A DNA stretch of 64,000 nt from Luteimonas colneyensis (GCF_014836665.1 NZ_JACSQJ010000004.1:1-64000), one strand, 5' to 3'; shown: positions 47,236 to 57,223, counted from the first letter of the stretch. The notes: generated by a model from the letters alone, not told the origin. Made by a program: numbers and translations.

Positions 47236-48111
47236 TCAGCCCGGCAGGAACATCCCCGCCACCGGCCTGAACGCCCTTGGCGCATGGCCCAGGGCCGCGG
47301 CCGCAGGCGCCACGTCGAACACCAGGTCCTGGCGCAGGCGCGCCTGCGCCGCCGGCCCGAAGCCCTGCAGGCGACCGCTGGACCGGAATGCCGCCGCGAG
47401 CAGGGAAAACACCGGCGCCGGCAACTCGACCAGCCGGGCGGGCGGCTCGAGGACCGCCAGCACGCGCGCGACCATGTCCCGATAGGACAGCGTCTCGCCA
47501 CCGGGCAGGTCGTAGGCGCCACCACCCGCACCCCGGGCCCCGAGCGCGGCGACGGCGGTGGCCGCCAGGTCGTCGACGTGCACCGGCTGCCGGAGCCCGG
47601 TGGCGCCACGCGGGAGCGGAAACATGCCTGTCCGCCGGGCCATCGCCGCGATGCGGCTCAGTGTCCGGTCGCGTCCGGCCCCATAGACGAGCGTCGGCCT
47701 CAGCACGACGGCATCCGCGCCGCGCCCGCGCGCGCAGGCGAAGAGCGCATCTTCGGCCGCGCCAAGCCGCGCGGCCAGCGCGCGCTCCGCATCGTCCACC
47801 GAGCCCAGCTTGACCGTCAGGCTGGTCGAACCGAAGGCGACGACGATGGGCGCGTCGACGCCACCATCGGTGTACCAGCGCGCGAAGTGGTCGAGCGGAC
47901 CACAGCTGATAACGGCTCCGTATTCGCGCGCCAGTGCGGGCATGGCCTCGAAACCGCCCCGCAGCCACCGCAACCCGGGAGCCGGTGCCTGCCCCTCCCG
48001 CGACAGCGCATCGACGTCCCAGCCCGCCTCCAGCAGGCGTGGAATCACCGCCGCGCCCACCTGCCCGCTGCCCCCGAACACCAGCGCACGCGCGCCCTGG
48101 ACGGTGACCAT
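47236..48111 (-). CDS. Atypical SDR / NAD-dependent epimerase-like protein
   Basis: 291 residues. Rossmann start ALVFGGSGQVGAAVIPRLLE (GxxGxxG at residues ~13-19). The usual YxxxK catalytic pair is not visible at the expected place; the segment reads FGSTSLTVKLGSVDDAERALAARLG. The NDUFA9-like pattern continues with VLRPTLVYGAGRDRTLSRI and QPVHVDDLAATAVAAL. It is therefore an atypical SDR, perhaps a redox sensor, binding protein or complex-I-associated factor. The ATG at 48111 is chosen for the Rossmann motif. It is divergent from the Mrp operon with 151 bases between. Confidence 0.75.
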   Translation of the reverse strand: MVTVQGARALVFGGSGQVGAAVIPRLLEAGWDVDALSREGQAPAPGLRWLRGGFEAMPALAREYGAVISCGPLDHFARWYTDGGVDAPIVVAFGSTSLTVKLGSVDDAERALAARLGAAEDALFACARGRGADAVVLRPTLVYGAGRDRTLSRIAAMARRTGMFPLPRGATGLRQPVHVDDLAATAVAALGARGAGGGAYDLPGGETLSYRDMVARVLAVLEPPARLVELPAPVFSLLAAAFRSSGRLQGFGPAAQARLRQDLVFDVAPAAAALGHAPRAFRPVAGMFLPG

Positions 48112-48262
48112 CAGGGCGTCCGCGCAGCAATGGCGACGATGTCTGCGATGGAACGCATCTGCGCAGGATAAGCGACCTCGGCTTCCGGTCGTGGCAAGCC
48201 GCGCTGCTAGAATCAAGGAGGCCGTGCGGAGCGCGGCGTCCCCCGCAAGACCAAGGACTCAG

Positions 48263-51094
48263 ATGCTCGAACTCATGCTGGCCCTGCCCTTCGTGCTGGC
48301 GCTGGTGCTCGCGATCCTGCGCGACGCTCCGGCCCGGGCGGTCGCGTGGCTCGCGGGCCTCGCACCGCTGCTGGCGCTGGCGGTGCTGGCGTGGCTCACG
48401 CCCGCGGTGATGGCAGGCGACATCCCGCGCGCGATGCACGAGTGGCTGCCACAGGCCGGCCTCGCCTTCAGCCTGCGCCTGGACGGCCTGGGCTGGATGT
48501 TCGCCGCGATGGTGCTGGGCATCGGCGCGCTGGTGGTGCTGTACGCCCACTACTATCTCGGCCCGCAGGAAAAGACCCGGCGCTTCTTCTGCTTCCTGCT
48601 GCTGTTCATGGGCGCGATGCTGGGCATGGTGCTTTCGGGCAACCTGCTGCTCACCGTCGTGTTCTGGGAGCTCACCTCGATCAGCTCCTTCCTGCTGATC
48701 GGCTTCTGGTTCCATCGCGACGACGCCCGCGAGGGCGCGCGCATGGCGTTGACCATCACCGCCGCCGGCGGCCTGGCCCTGCTCGGCGGCGTGGTGATGA
48801 TCGGCCGCGTGGTCGGCAGCTACGAGCTCGACGCGGTGCTCGCCGCCGGCGACGCGATCCGCGCCAACGAGCTCTACCCCTGGATCCTGGGGCTGGTGCT
48901 GGCCGGCGTGTTCACCAAGAGCGCGCAGTTCCCGCTGCATTTCTGGCTGCCGCACGCGATGGCGGCACCGACGCCGGTGTCGGCCTACCTGCACTCGGCG
49001 ACGATGGTGAAGGCCGGCGTGTTCCTGCTGGCGCGCCTGCATCCGTCGCTGGCGGGCACCGACCTGTTCTTCTACGTGGTCTCGACCGTGGGCGCGCTGA
49101 CGCTGCTGGTCGGCGCCTGGAACGCGATCTTCCAGCACGACATGAAGGGCGTGCTGGCGTACTCGACCATCTCCCACCTGGGCCTGATCACCCTGCTGCT
49201 CGGCCTGTCGACGCCAATGGCCGTGGTCGCGGCGATGTTCCACATCCTCAACCACGCCACGTTCAAGGCCTCGCTGTTCATGGCCGCCGGCATCATCGAC
49301 CACGAGACCGGCACCCGCGACATGCGCCGCCTGGGCGGGCTGCGGCGGATCATGCCCTACACCAGCGCGCTGGCGATCATCGCCTCGCTGGCGATGGCCG
49401 GCATCCCGCTGCTCAACGGCTTCCTGTCGAAGGAGATGTTCTTCGCCCAGGCGCTGGAGATCGAGGGCCACGAGGAGATGCGCTGGTTCATCACGGTCGC
49501 GGCCTTCCTGTTCGCGACCTTCGGCGTCGCCTACAGCCTGCGCTTCGTGCGCGACACCTTCCTCGGCCGCGGGCCGCGCGCGGTGGAGGACGAGGTCCAC
49601 GAGCCGCCGCGCTTCATGCAGGTGCCGGTGGCGATCCTGGTGGTCGGCTGCGTGGCGGTCGGCATCGCGCCGCAGTGGACCATCGGCCCCGCCCTGGCCA
49701 CGGCGGCCAGCGGCGTGCTGGGCGAGGCGGTGCCCGACTACAGCCTGGCGGTCTGGCACGGCATCAACACGCCGCTGCTGATGAGCCTGGGCGGCGTGGT
49801 CTGCGGCGTGCTGCTGTACCTGGGCCTGGACCGCGTGCTCGACCTGCACGCCATCGTCCGCCAGTCGCAGGGGCGCCGGCTGTTCCACCTCAACATCGAG
49901 GCGCTGTTCCGCCTCGGCCGCCGCTTTACCCACACCGTCGCCAACGGCAGCATGCAGCGCAGCCTGCTGTGGCTGGTGCTGGTGGCGATCGCCGCCGGCG
50001 CCGCGCCCTTCGTCGCCGCCTGGGGCGAGCCGCGCGAGCCGGTGGCCTTCGTGGCGCAGCCGATGGTGCGCCTGGCCTGGGTGCTCTGGCTGATGCTGGT
50101 CTGCTGTGCGCTGGGCACGCTGGCGCTGTACCGGCACCGCCTGCTGGCGGTGCTGGTGATGGGCGGTTGCGGACTGGCGGTCAGCCTGACCTTCGTCGCG
50201 CTGTCCGCGCCCGACCTGGCGCTCACCCAGCTGCTGGTGGAGCTGGTGACCGTGGCGCTGATGCTGCTCGGCCTGCACTACCTGCCCAAGGATTCGCCGC
50301 CGCAGCGTACGCACTGGCGTCGCCTGCGCGACGGCGCGGTGGCGCTGGTCGCGGGTATCGGCGCGGCCGCGCTGGCGTGGGCGATGATGACGCGCCCGCC
50401 CACGAACGCGGTGGCCGCCGAGATCACCGCGCGCTCCCTTCCCGAGGCCTGGGGCAGCAACATCGTCAACGTCATCCTGGTCGACTTCCGCGGCTTCGAT
50501 ACCCTGGGCGAGATCACGGTCTTCGGCATCGCCGGCCTGGTGGTGCACGCCATGCTGCGCCACGCGCGCATGGCGCCGGAGAAGGTGATGCCGGGCCCGC
50601 CGATCAAGCTGCCGGTGCCCGCCGACCTCGCGCAGATGATGTTCCCGCTGACCCTCGTGGTCTCGATCTTCCTGTTCCTGCGCGGCCACAACGCGCCCGG
50701 CGGCGGCTTCATCGCCGGCCTGACGCTGGCGGTGCCGCTGCTGATCCAGTACGTGATCCAGGGCGCGGCCTCGGTGGAGACGCGCTTCGGCTTCGACTAC
50801 ATCCGCGCCATCGGCCTCGGCCTGCTGATCGCGCTGTTCGGCGGCGCCGCGTCGATGCTGCTCGACCTGCCCTTCCTGTCCAGCGGCCACTACGACCTCG
50901 AGCTGCCGCTGCTGGGCACCATCCCGCTGGCCAGCGCCGCCGTCTTCGACCTCGGCGTCTACCTGGTCGTGTTCGGAAGCACGATGCTGATCCTGTCGAT
51001 GATGGGCACGCTCAAGCCCTCCAAGAAGATGATCGCGCATCGCGGCACGATCGACCCGGCCACGCGCTCGGCCATCACCGGGGAGGCGACCTGA
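48263..51094 (+). CDS. mrpA: Mrp antiporter fused A-B subunit
   Basis: 943 residues. Residues 1-~500 form the complex I NuoL-like half of MrpA (KSAQFPLHFWLPHAMAAPTP, VSAYLHSATMVKAGVFLLA, helix 5-7 with charged residues), the rest of the helices to ~780 follow MrpA, and the last ~150 residues match MrpB (PADLAQMMFPLTLVVSIFLF, GGGFIAGLTLAVPLLIQYV). This A-B fusion is the group 2 form (also called phaAB). It exports Na+, K+ or other cations in exchange for protons. The start at 48263 follows CCAAGGA. It opens a six-gene operon in which every later gene overlaps its neighbour. Confidence 0.93.
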   Translation: MLELMLALPFVLALVLAILRDAPARAVAWLAGLAPLLALAVLAWLTPAVMAGDIPRAMHEWLPQAGLAFSLRLDGLGWMFAAMVLGIGALVVLYAHYYLGPQEKTRRFFCFLLLFMGAMLGMVLSGNLLLTVVFWELTSISSFLLIGFWFHRDDAREGARMALTITAAGGLALLGGVVMIGRVVGSYELDAVLAAGDAIRANELYPWILGLVLAGVFTKSAQFPLHFWLPHAMAAPTPVSAYLHSATMVKAGVFLLARLHPSLAGTDLFFYVVSTVGALTLLVGAWNAIFQHDMKGVLAYSTISHLGLITLLLGLSTPMAVVAAMFHILNHATFKASLFMAAGIIDHETGTRDMRRLGGLRRIMPYTSALAIIASLAMAGIPLLNGFLSKEMFFAQALEIEGHEEMRWFITVAAFLFATFGVAYSLRFVRDTFLGRGPRAVEDEVHEPPRFMQVPVAILVVGCVAVGIAPQWTIGPALATAASGVLGEAVPDYSLAVWHGINTPLLMSLGGVVCGVLLYLGLDRVLDLHAIVRQSQGRRLFHLNIEALFRLGRRFTHTVANGSMQRSLLWLVLVAIAAGAAPFVAAWGEPREPVAFVAQPMVRLAWVLWLMLVCCALGTLALYRHRLLAVLVMGGCGLAVSLTFVALSAPDLALTQLLVELVTVALMLLGLHYLPKDSPPQRTHWRRLRDGAVALVAGIGAAALAWAMMTRPPTNAVAAEITARSLPEAWGSNIVNVILVDFRGFDTLGEITVFGIAGLVVHAMLRHARMAPEKVMPGPPIKLPVPADLAQMMFPLTLVVSIFLFLRGHNAPGGGFIAGLTLAVPLLIQYVIQGAASVETRFGFDYIRAIGLGLLIALFGGAASMLLDLPFLSSGHYDLELPLLGTIPLASAAVFDLGVYLVVFGSTMLILSMMGTLKPSKKMIAHRGTIDPATRSAITGEAT

Positions 51095-51456
51095 TGGAAT
51101 TCGCCCTCGCCAGCGGCATCGGGGTGCTGGTCTTCGCCGGCGTGTACCTGGTGCTGCGCGCGCGCAGCTTCGACGTGATCCTCGGACTCACCCTGCTGTC
51201 GTACGCCACCAACCTGCTGATCTTCTCCAGCGGCCGGCTGGTCGTCGGCAAGCCGCCGGTGGTGCGCGCCGGGGTGGACGCCACGCTCGCCAACCACACC
51301 GACCCGATCCCGCAGGCGCTGGTGCTGACCGCGATCGTCATCTCGTTCGCGATGACGGCGGTCCTGATCGTCCTGGCCATGCGCAGCCGCGCCGACAACG
51401 ACAGTGACCACGTCGACGCCGGCGACGTGCGCGACGACCGGGAGGCCGGGCGATGA
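51094..51456 (+). CDS. mrpC: Mrp antiporter subunit C
   Basis: 120 residues, three helices, NuoK-like. The core FDVILGLTLLSYATNLLIFS and the helix NHTDPIPQALVLTAIVISFA are conserved; the DPIPQALVLTAIVI segment is the MrpC signature. The stop of mrpA and the ATG of mrpC share bases (TGATG). It forms part of the membrane channel core with MrpA and MrpD. The C-terminal tail is charged and variable. Confidence 0.92.
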   Translation: MEFALASGIGVLVFAGVYLVLRARSFDVILGLTLLSYATNLLIFSSGRLVVGKPPVVRAGVDATLANHTDPIPQALVLTAIVISFAMTAVLIVLAMRSRADNDSDHVDAGDVRDDREAGR

Positions 51457-53003
51457 CCCAGCTCCCGATCCTGCCGATCCTGCTGCCGATGCTCGGCGGC
51501 GCGCTGTCGCTGTTCGTCGAGCACCGCCGCGTCGGCACCGTGGTCCAGCGCTCCGTGGCCTGGACCTTCATGCTGGCGACGCTGCTGGCCTCGGTGCTGC
51601 TGGTCGCACGCGCCGACGAAGGCTCGATCCTGGTCTACCTGCTCGGCGACTGGCCGGCGCGCATCGGTATCGCGCTGATGGTCGACCGGCTGTCCGCGAT
51701 GATGGTGCTGGCGACATCGCTGCTCGGCGTGGCCTGCCTGCTCCACGCCTGCTCCGGCTGGGACCGGCGCGCACCGCATTTCCACGCCCTGTTCCAGCTG
51801 CAGCTGATGGGCCTCAACGGCGCCTTCCTCACCGGCGACATCTTCAACCTGTTCGTGTTCTTCGAGGTGATGCTGATCGCCTCCTACGGCCTGCTGCTGT
51901 CGGGCGGGCGCGGCGTGCGCATGAGCGCGGGCCTGCACTACGTTGCCTTCAACATCGCCGCATCGACCCTGTTCCTGATCGCGCTGGGCCTGGTCTACGG
52001 CGTCTTCGGCACCCTCAACATGGCCGAACTGGCCGCGCGCGTGGCCACCGTGCCCGCCGGCAGCCTGCCGCTGGCCAAGGCCACCATCGGCCTTCTGCTG
52101 GTGGTGTTCTGCGCCAAGGCCGCACTGCTTCCGCTGTACCTCTGGCTGCCCGAGGCCTACACGCGCGCGCCGGCCGCGGTCGCGGCGCTGTTCGCGATCA
52201 TGACCAAGGTCGGCATCTACGCGGTGCTGCGGATCAGTTCGCTGATGCTCGGCGACGACGCCGGCGCGATGGCCGGCTACGGCTGGGACTGGATGCTGCC
52301 GGCGGCCGTGGGCGGCCTCGCGCTGGCCACGCTCGGCGTGCTCGCGGCCTCGCGACTGCGGGTGCTGGTGGCCTACGTGGTGCTCGTGTCGGCGACGACG
52401 CTGTTCATCGCCTTCGGGCTGCGCTCGGCCGGCACGATCGCGGCCGGCCTGTATTACCTGGTGCACAGCACCTTCGTGGCGGCGGCGCTGTTCCTGGTCG
52501 CCGACCTGGTGCGCCGCGGCCGCGGCGATGCCGGCGACGCGCTGCGCGCGTTCGCGCCCGCGCCGGGCGTGCGGGTGGTGGCCGGGGTGATGTTCCTCGT
52601 CGGCGCGGTGTCGGTGGCGGGCCTGCCGCCGCTGTCGGGCTTCATCGGCAAGACCCTGCTGCTGCAGGCGGTGCCCGAGGCCGACGTCCAGTGGGCCTGG
52701 CCGGCGATCCTCGGCAGCAGCATGCTGGTGATCGTGGGCCTGACCCGCGCCGGCACGCGCATCTTCTGGAAGCCGGCGCCGGTGCGGCCCTCGCTTCCCG
52801 GGGATGGTCCGCGCAACGCCCGCGGCCGCCTGCGCCTGCCGGAGACCATCGCCACCATGCTGCTGCTGTCCTACGGCGTGGCCATGGCGGCCGCGCCGGG
52901 GCCTGTGGCGGCCTACACCCGCGCCACCGCGGAACAGCTGCTCGCGCCGGCGACCTACATCGACCAGGTGCGCGCGGCGCTGCCCGCGAGGAGGCTGCAG
53001 TGA
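51453..53003 (+). CDS. mrpD: Mrp antiporter subunit D
   Basis: 516 residues, about 14 helices, NuoM/NuoN-like antiporter subunit. Typical segments: GDIFNLFVFFEVMLIASYGL, LPLYLWLPEAYTRAPAAVAALFAIMTKVGIYAVLR with the functional lysine, and VAGLPPLSGFIGKTLLLQA. It supplies a second proton/cation pathway beside MrpA. The ATG lies in an ATGA overlap with mrpC. The expected length and charged helices are intact. Confidence 0.94.
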   Translation: MTQLPILPILLPMLGGALSLFVEHRRVGTVVQRSVAWTFMLATLLASVLLVARADEGSILVYLLGDWPARIGIALMVDRLSAMMVLATSLLGVACLLHACSGWDRRAPHFHALFQLQLMGLNGAFLTGDIFNLFVFFEVMLIASYGLLLSGGRGVRMSAGLHYVAFNIAASTLFLIALGLVYGVFGTLNMAELAARVATVPAGSLPLAKATIGLLLVVFCAKAALLPLYLWLPEAYTRAPAAVAALFAIMTKVGIYAVLRISSLMLGDDAGAMAGYGWDWMLPAAVGGLALATLGVLAASRLRVLVAYVVLVSATTLFIAFGLRSAGTIAAGLYYLVHSTFVAAALFLVADLVRRGRGDAGDALRAFAPAPGVRVVAGVMFLVGAVSVAGLPPLSGFIGKTLLLQAVPEADVQWAWPAILGSSMLVIVGLTRAGTRIFWKPAPVRPSLPGDGPRNARGRLRLPETIATMLLLSYGVAMAAAPGPVAAYTRATAEQLLAPATYIDQVRAALPARRLQ

Positions 53004-53488
53004 GCCGCCGTTTCCTGCCCTCGCTGCCGCTGACGCTGGCGATCATCGTCTTCTGGCTGCTGCTGGTCTCCGAGGTCAACGCCGCCCAGTTCACGCTGGC
53101 GCTGGCGCTCGGCCTGGTGATCCCGCTGTATGCCGCACGCATCGACCGCGAGTTCGCGCGCATCGGCACCCTCAGGCCCCTGCCGAAGCTGTTCGTGGTG
53201 CTGGTCTGGGACATCCTGATGTCCAACATCCGGGTCGCGCGCCAGGTGCTGGGGCGCGAGTCGCGGATCCACTCCGGCTTCATCTGGTACCCGCTCGAGA
53301 TCGGCAACATCCACGGCATCACCGCCCTGGCCTGCTGCATCACCCTGACCCCCGGCACGGTGACCGCCGCGCTGTCCGACGACCGCCGCTACCTGCTGGT
53401 GCACGTGCTCGACCTCGCCGACGAGGCCCAGCTGGTGGCCGACATCAAGCGCCGCTACGAGCGCCCGCTGATGGAGATCTTCCCGTGA
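53000..53488 (+). CDS. mrpE: Mrp antiporter subunit E
   Basis: 162 residues with two or three helices near the N-terminus and a cytoplasmic tail. Motifs: LTLAIIVFWLLLVSEVNAAQ, FVVLVWDILMSNIRVARQVL, SGFIWYPLEI and ITLTPGTVTAALSDDRRYL, all typical of MrpE. It starts at GTG 53000, overlapping the mrpD stop in GTGA. MrpE is needed for assembly and cation selectivity of the complex. Confidence 0.92.
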   Translation: MSRRFLPSLPLTLAIIVFWLLLVSEVNAAQFTLALALGLVIPLYAARIDREFARIGTLRPLPKLFVVLVWDILMSNIRVARQVLGRESRIHSGFIWYPLEIGNIHGITALACCITLTPGTVTAALSDDRRYLLVHVLDLADEAQLVADIKRRYERPLMEIFP

Positions 53489-53799
53489 ATACCCCCGAAC
53501 TCGCCGGCCTGCAGCTGTTCGGCCACGGCCTGATCGACCTCGCCATCGGCGTGTCGATGTACGTGGTCGGCACCGCCATGCTGCTGGCGCTGTGGCGCCT
53601 GCTGCGCGGCCCGACCGTGCCCGACCGCATCCTCGCGCTGGACACGCTCAACGTCACCGCGATCGCCGAGCTGATGCTGCTGGGCATGCACCTGAAGAGC
53701 GCGATCTACTTCGAGGCCGCGCTGGTCATCGCCATGCTCGGTTTCGTCAGCACCGTGGTGCTGAGCAAGTACGTGATCCGGAGGGACATCGTCGAATGA
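53485..53799 (+). CDS. mrpF: Mrp antiporter subunit F
   Basis: 104 residues, three helices. The segment LWRLLRGPTVPDRILALDTLNV is the MrpF signature, followed by an AALVIAMLGFVSTVVLSKYV helix. GTG start at 53485 overlaps the mrpE stop in GTGA, giving coupled translation. It is part of the small-subunit bundle of the Na+/H+ antiporter; related MrpF proteins alone can transport bile salts, which is not evident here. Confidence 0.92.
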   Translation: MNTPELAGLQLFGHGLIDLAIGVSMYVVGTAMLLALWRLLRGPTVPDRILALDTLNVTAIAELMLLGMHLKSAIYFEAALVIAMLGFVSTVVLSKYVIRRDIVE

Positions 53800-54173
53800 A
53801 CGTGCTCTGGGAACTGCTGCTGGTGGCACTGCTGCTCGTCGGCAGCTTCTTCATCCTGATGGGCGGCATCGGCCTGGTGAAGCTGTCCGAGTTCTTCCGC
53901 CGCCTGCATGCACCGACCAAGGCCAGCACGCTGGGCGTGGGCTGCGTGCTGACCGCATCGGTCGGCTACCACCTGTTCGTCGGCAGCGATCCGCAGCCAC
54001 GCGAGCTGCTGATCGTCGCCTTCCTGCTGATCACCGCGCCGATCAGCGCGCACCTGATGTCGAAGGCCGCGCTCTCGCTGCGCATGGACGAGTGGCCGCA
54101 GCTGCCCGGCAAGTCCGACGAGGACACGCACGTCCCGCCGCGCCCCGACGGCAGCGACGACGACGGCTACTGA
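53796..54173 (+). CDS. mrpG: Mrp antiporter subunit G
   Basis: 125 residues, three helices. N-terminal LLLVGSFFILMGGIGLVKLSEFFRRLHAPTK is the MrpG signature (a helix, then the RLHAPTK loop). LLIVAFLLITAPISAHLMSKAAL is the last helix, followed by a hydrophilic tail ending in a Pro/Asp-rich stretch. It overlaps mrpF by four bases (ATGA) and closes the operon eight bases before the convergent Ca2+ antiporter gene. Confidence 0.92.
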   Translation: MNVLWELLLVALLLVGSFFILMGGIGLVKLSEFFRRLHAPTKASTLGVGCVLTASVGYHLFVGSDPQPRELLIVAFLLITAPISAHLMSKAALSLRMDEWPQLPGKSDEDTHVPPRPDGSDDDGY

Positions 54174-54181
54174 ACGCGCGC

Positions 54182-55135
54182 TCAGCCCAGCAGCGCGAAC
54201 TCCAGCACCACCCAGGCGGCGAAGGCCGCCAGCAGCAGGCCGCCCTCGCCGCGGCTGACCGTGATGTTGCCGCGCAGCAGCGGCACCAGCAGCAGTGCGA
54301 ACAGGAAGGCCACCGGCAGCTCCAGCCGCACGAACGAGGCCGGCACCGGCACCGTGCCGCCGACCGCCGCCATGCCGCCCAGCACCAGCAGCAGGTTGAA
54401 GACGCTGGAGCCGATGACGTGGCCGGCGACGATGTCGCCCTGGCCGCGGCGCGCCGCGGCCACCGCCGCCGCGACCTCGGGCAGCGCGGTGCCGATCGCC
54501 ACGAGCACCAGGCCGGCCACCAGCGAATCCATGCCCAGCGCGTGGCCGATCACCGGCATCTGCGCGACGATCCAGCCGGCACCGAACCAGAGCAGCACCA
54601 CGGCCACGGCCACGCGTACCAGGTTGAGGCCAAGTCCGCCGCGGGTGTCGGTGAAGGCGTCGACTTCAGCGCGCACCGCAGGGGATTCGTCATCCGCGCG
54701 CATCGCGGTGAACGCGACCACGCCCGCGAAGACCAGCAGCATCGCCAGGCCCTCGATGCGCGACAGCCCGCCGTCGAGCGACAGCACCGCCACGCCCAGC
54801 GTCGCCAGCAGCAGCACCGCGAGCAGCGGCGACAGCGCGCGCCAGCGCAGCAGCAGCGGTGCCGCCAGCGCCGCCAGGCCCAGGGTCAGGCCGATATTGG
54901 CGATGTTGCTGCCGACCGCGTTGCCCAGCGCCAGCGCGCGATCGCCCGAGGCCACGGCGCGCGCGTTGACCGCGAGCTCCGGCAGCGACGTCGCGACCGC
55001 CACCAGGCACAGGCCGATGGTGAAGCGCGGGATGCGCAGGCCCTGCGCCAGGCCGGCGGCGCCCTTGACCAGTGAGTCGCCGCCGAGGGCCAGGAACAGC
55101 AGGCCCAGCAGGGTGAACGCGATCGCTTCGGACAT
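54182..55135 (-). CDS. Calcium/sodium (CaCA-family) antiporter
   Basis: 317 residues, ten predicted helices in two inverted halves. The alpha repeats are intact: AVATSLPELAVNARA with GNAVGSNIANIGLTLG, and AIGTALPEVAAAVAAARRG with GHVIGSSVFNLLLVLG; the Glu residues bind the cation. It exchanges Ca2+ (or another cation) for Na+ or H+ across the inner membrane (YrbG-type). It converges with the Mrp operon, forming a cation homeostasis block. The ATG at 55135 gives the usual MSEAIAF start. Confidence 0.93.
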   Translation of the reverse strand: MSEAIAFTLLGLLFLALGGDSLVKGAAGLAQGLRIPRFTIGLCLVAVATSLPELAVNARAVASGDRALALGNAVGSNIANIGLTLGLAALAAPLLLRWRALSPLLAVLLLATLGVAVLSLDGGLSRIEGLAMLLVFAGVVAFTAMRADDESPAVRAEVDAFTDTRGGLGLNLVRVAVAVVLLWFGAGWIVAQMPVIGHALGMDSLVAGLVLVAIGTALPEVAAAVAAARRGQGDIVAGHVIGSSVFNLLLVLGGMAAVGGTVPVPASFVRLELPVAFLFALLLVPLLRGNITVSRGEGGLLLAAFAAWVVLEFALLG

Positions 55136-55194
55136 CTGCCTTCCCCTTGGATCCGGTGGAAACCGTCAGCCCGCGCCTGCGCGGGCGGCCTGGC

Positions 55195-55821
55195 TCAGCT
55201 GCAGCCTTCGACGTAGCCGACCTGCGGTGCGAGGCCCACGCGCCAGCTGGTGACGCGGCCGGCGGCGTCGAGCTCGAAGATCAGCTGCGAGGGCAGCGCG
55301 CCGCCGTCCTCCGGACTCACCAGCACCTTGCCGCCCTCGACGTACTTGTGCGGCATCGCCTTCAGGCGCTTGCCGTAGAGACCTTCCACCGCCGCCTGGT
55401 TCATGCCCACGCGTCCGCCGCCGGGCGCGGTGATCTCGGTGGACTCGACGCTGTAGCGGACGAACAGGTCGTTCTCGAACATGAAGGCCAGCTGCGCGGG
55501 CGTGGACTGTCCGGCGGGCGACAGGTGGTGGCAGGCCTCCGGATCTTCGACGGGCCCGGCCGGCTCGAGCGGATTGCCGCTCCAGTCGGCGCGCGCCTCC
55601 TCGGCCGACATGCCGAAGTCGAGCGCGGCGTAGCCGTCCATGCGCGAATCGCCCGACGGCGGGATCGCCGCCGCGGCGCCGGGGGGTTCGGTGCCCGGCT
55701 CGATCGCCTCGATGGCGTCGGTGGCCGCCTCCACGCCCGCGTCCGCCGTGCGTTCGGCGTTGCAGGCGGCGAGGGCCGCGACCAGGGCGAGCGTTGCGAT
55801 GGCGGGACGGATCGGACGCAT
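55195..55821 (-). CDS. Putative lipoprotein of unknown function
   Basis: 208 residues. Signal peptide with lipobox LAAC (Cys20). An acidic, Ala/Pro-rich linker precedes a C-terminal domain with LDFGMSAEEARADWSGN, DPEACHHLSP, a FMFENDLFVRYSV strand, VGMNQAAVEGLYG and LIFELDAAGRVTSWRVGL. This pattern, with a CHHL pair and a final Cys, resembles small periplasmic proteins annotated only as hypothetical in Xanthomonadaceae. The HH pair might bind a metal; no enzyme motif is evident. It is downstream of hmgA on the same strand, 85 bases past its stop. Confidence 0.7.
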   Translation of the reverse strand: MRPIRPAIATLALVAALAACNAERTADAGVEAATDAIEAIEPGTEPPGAAAAIPPSGDSRMDGYAALDFGMSAEEARADWSGNPLEPAGPVEDPEACHHLSPAGQSTPAQLAFMFENDLFVRYSVESTEITAPGGGRVGMNQAAVEGLYGKRLKAMPHKYVEGGKVLVSPEDGGALPSQLIFELDAAGRVTSWRVGLAPQVGYVEGCS

Positions 55822-55906
55822 GCGTGGGCTCCGGAGGATGGACGACCAAGGCTACGACAAAATCCCGCGCACGCGGCGTGGAGGCCGCGATCGCGCGCCG
55901 CGCCCG

Positions 55907-57199
55907 TCAGCCGGCGCGGAAGTGCCGCTGCAGGCCGGCCCAGCAGGCCTGGTACTGCCGCTGCCGGTGGGCGGCGTCGAGGGCCTGGCGCGTGGGCCGG
56001 ATGACGGCGCGCGTCTCGAACATGAAGGCCATGGTGTCGGTGATGACGTCGGGCGTCGACAGGTCGGCCGCGGACGCCTTCTCGAACGTCGCCGCATCGG
56101 GCCCGTGGCCGGTCATGCAGTTGTGCAGCGAGCAGCCGCCGGGCGCGAAGCCCTCGGCCTTGGCGTCGTAAGCGCCGTGCACCAGGCCCATGAATTCGCT
56201 GGCGATGTTGCGGTGGAACCACGGCGGCCGGAACGTATCCTGCGCCACCAGCCAGCGCGGCGGGAAGATCGCGAAGTCCATGTTGCTGGTGCCGGGCGTG
56301 TCGCTGGGCGAGTGCAGCACCAGGAAGATCGACGGGTCCGGATGGTCGAAGCTGATCGAGCCGATGGCGTTGAAGCGGCGCAGGTCGTACTTGTACGGCG
56401 CGCAGTTGCCGTGCCAGGCGACCACGTCCAGCGGCGAGTGGCCGATGGCCGCGCGCCACAGATGGCCCTGGAACTTCGCGACCAGGTCGAAATCGCCTTC
56501 GAGGTCCTCGTACGCCGCGACCGGGGTGAGGAAGTCGCGCGGATTGGCCAGGCCGTTGGAGCCGATCGGCCCCAGGTCGGGCAGGCGCAGCATGGCGCCG
56601 TAGTTCTCGCAGACGTAGCCACGGGCGGCACCATCGGGCAGACCGACCCGGAAGCGGACGCCACGCGGAATGACCGCGATCTCCTGCGGCTCGACCTCGA
56701 GCACGCCGAGCTCGGTGGCGATCTCCAGCCGGCCCTGCTGCGGCACGACGAGCAGCTCGCCGTCGGCGCTGTAGAAATAGCGCCCCTGCATCGGCGCATT
56801 GGCCGCGTACATGTGGATGCCGACGCCGGTCCCGGCCGCGGAGCCGCCGTTCCCGGCCATGGTGAACAGCCCGTCGACGAAGTCGACCCGCGCACCTTCG
56901 GCCGGCATCGGCAGCGGATCCCAGCGCAGCTGGTCCGGCGTCACCGGCCCCTGGCCGAAATCCTCGTGCAGGCGCGGCTGCGAGAAGGGCTCGAAGCTGC
57001 CGTGCATCGCCGCCGGCCGGATCCGGTACAGCCAGCTGCGCCGGTTGGCGTGCCGCGGGGCGGTGAACGCCGTCCCGGTGAACTGCTCGGCATAGAGACC
57101 GTGCGCCACCTGCTGCGGCGAATTCCGCCCCACCGGCAGCGCCCCGGCCACCGCCTCGGTGGCGAACTCGTTCCCAAACCCCGACATGTACTCGGCCAC
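55907..57199 (-). CDS. hmgA: Homogentisate 1,2-dioxygenase
   Basis: Opens the ring of homogentisate to maleylacetoacetate in tyrosine degradation; Fe(II) enzyme, 430 residues. [11 protein letters not shown] at the N-terminus, [52 protein letters not shown], and the metal-region [17 protein letters not shown] fit the family. I chose GTG 57199 (VAEYMSGF) because a GGAGG Shine-Dalgarno sits five bases upstream; the ATG at 57187 would lack one at that distance. The hpd gene is 225 bases upstream on the same strand, with a repeat-rich gap between. Confidence 0.93.
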   Translation of the reverse strand: MAEYMSGFGNEFATEAVAGALPVGRNSPQQVAHGLYAEQFTGTAFTAPRHANRRSWLYRIRPAAMHGSFEPFSQPRLHEDFGQGPVTPDQLRWDPLPMPAEGARVDFVDGLFTMAGNGGSAAGTGVGIHMYAANAPMQGRYFYSADGELLVVPQQGRLEIATELGVLEVEPQEIAVIPRGVRFRVGLPDGAARGYVCENYGAMLRLPDLGPIGSNGLANPRDFLTPVAAYEDLEGDFDLVAKFQGHLWRAAIGHSPLDVVAWHGNCAPYKYDLRRFNAIGSISFDHPDPSIFLVLHSPSDTPGTSNMDFAIFPPRWLVAQDTFRPPWFHRNIASEFMGLVHGAYDAKAEGFAPGGCSLHNCMTGHGPDAATFEKASAADLSTPDVITDTMAFMFETRAVIRPTRQALDAAHRQRQYQACWAGLQRHFRAG

Positions 57200-57223
57200 G
57201 GCTGCCTCCCTCAAAAGCTTTTG

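Noticed and set aside
46895..51040. A ~1380-codon open frame on the minus strand through EamA and mrpA
   Set aside because: It is antisense to well-recognised genes, is rich in His/Gln/Arg from GC codon bias, and has no homology pattern. It is a shadow frame.
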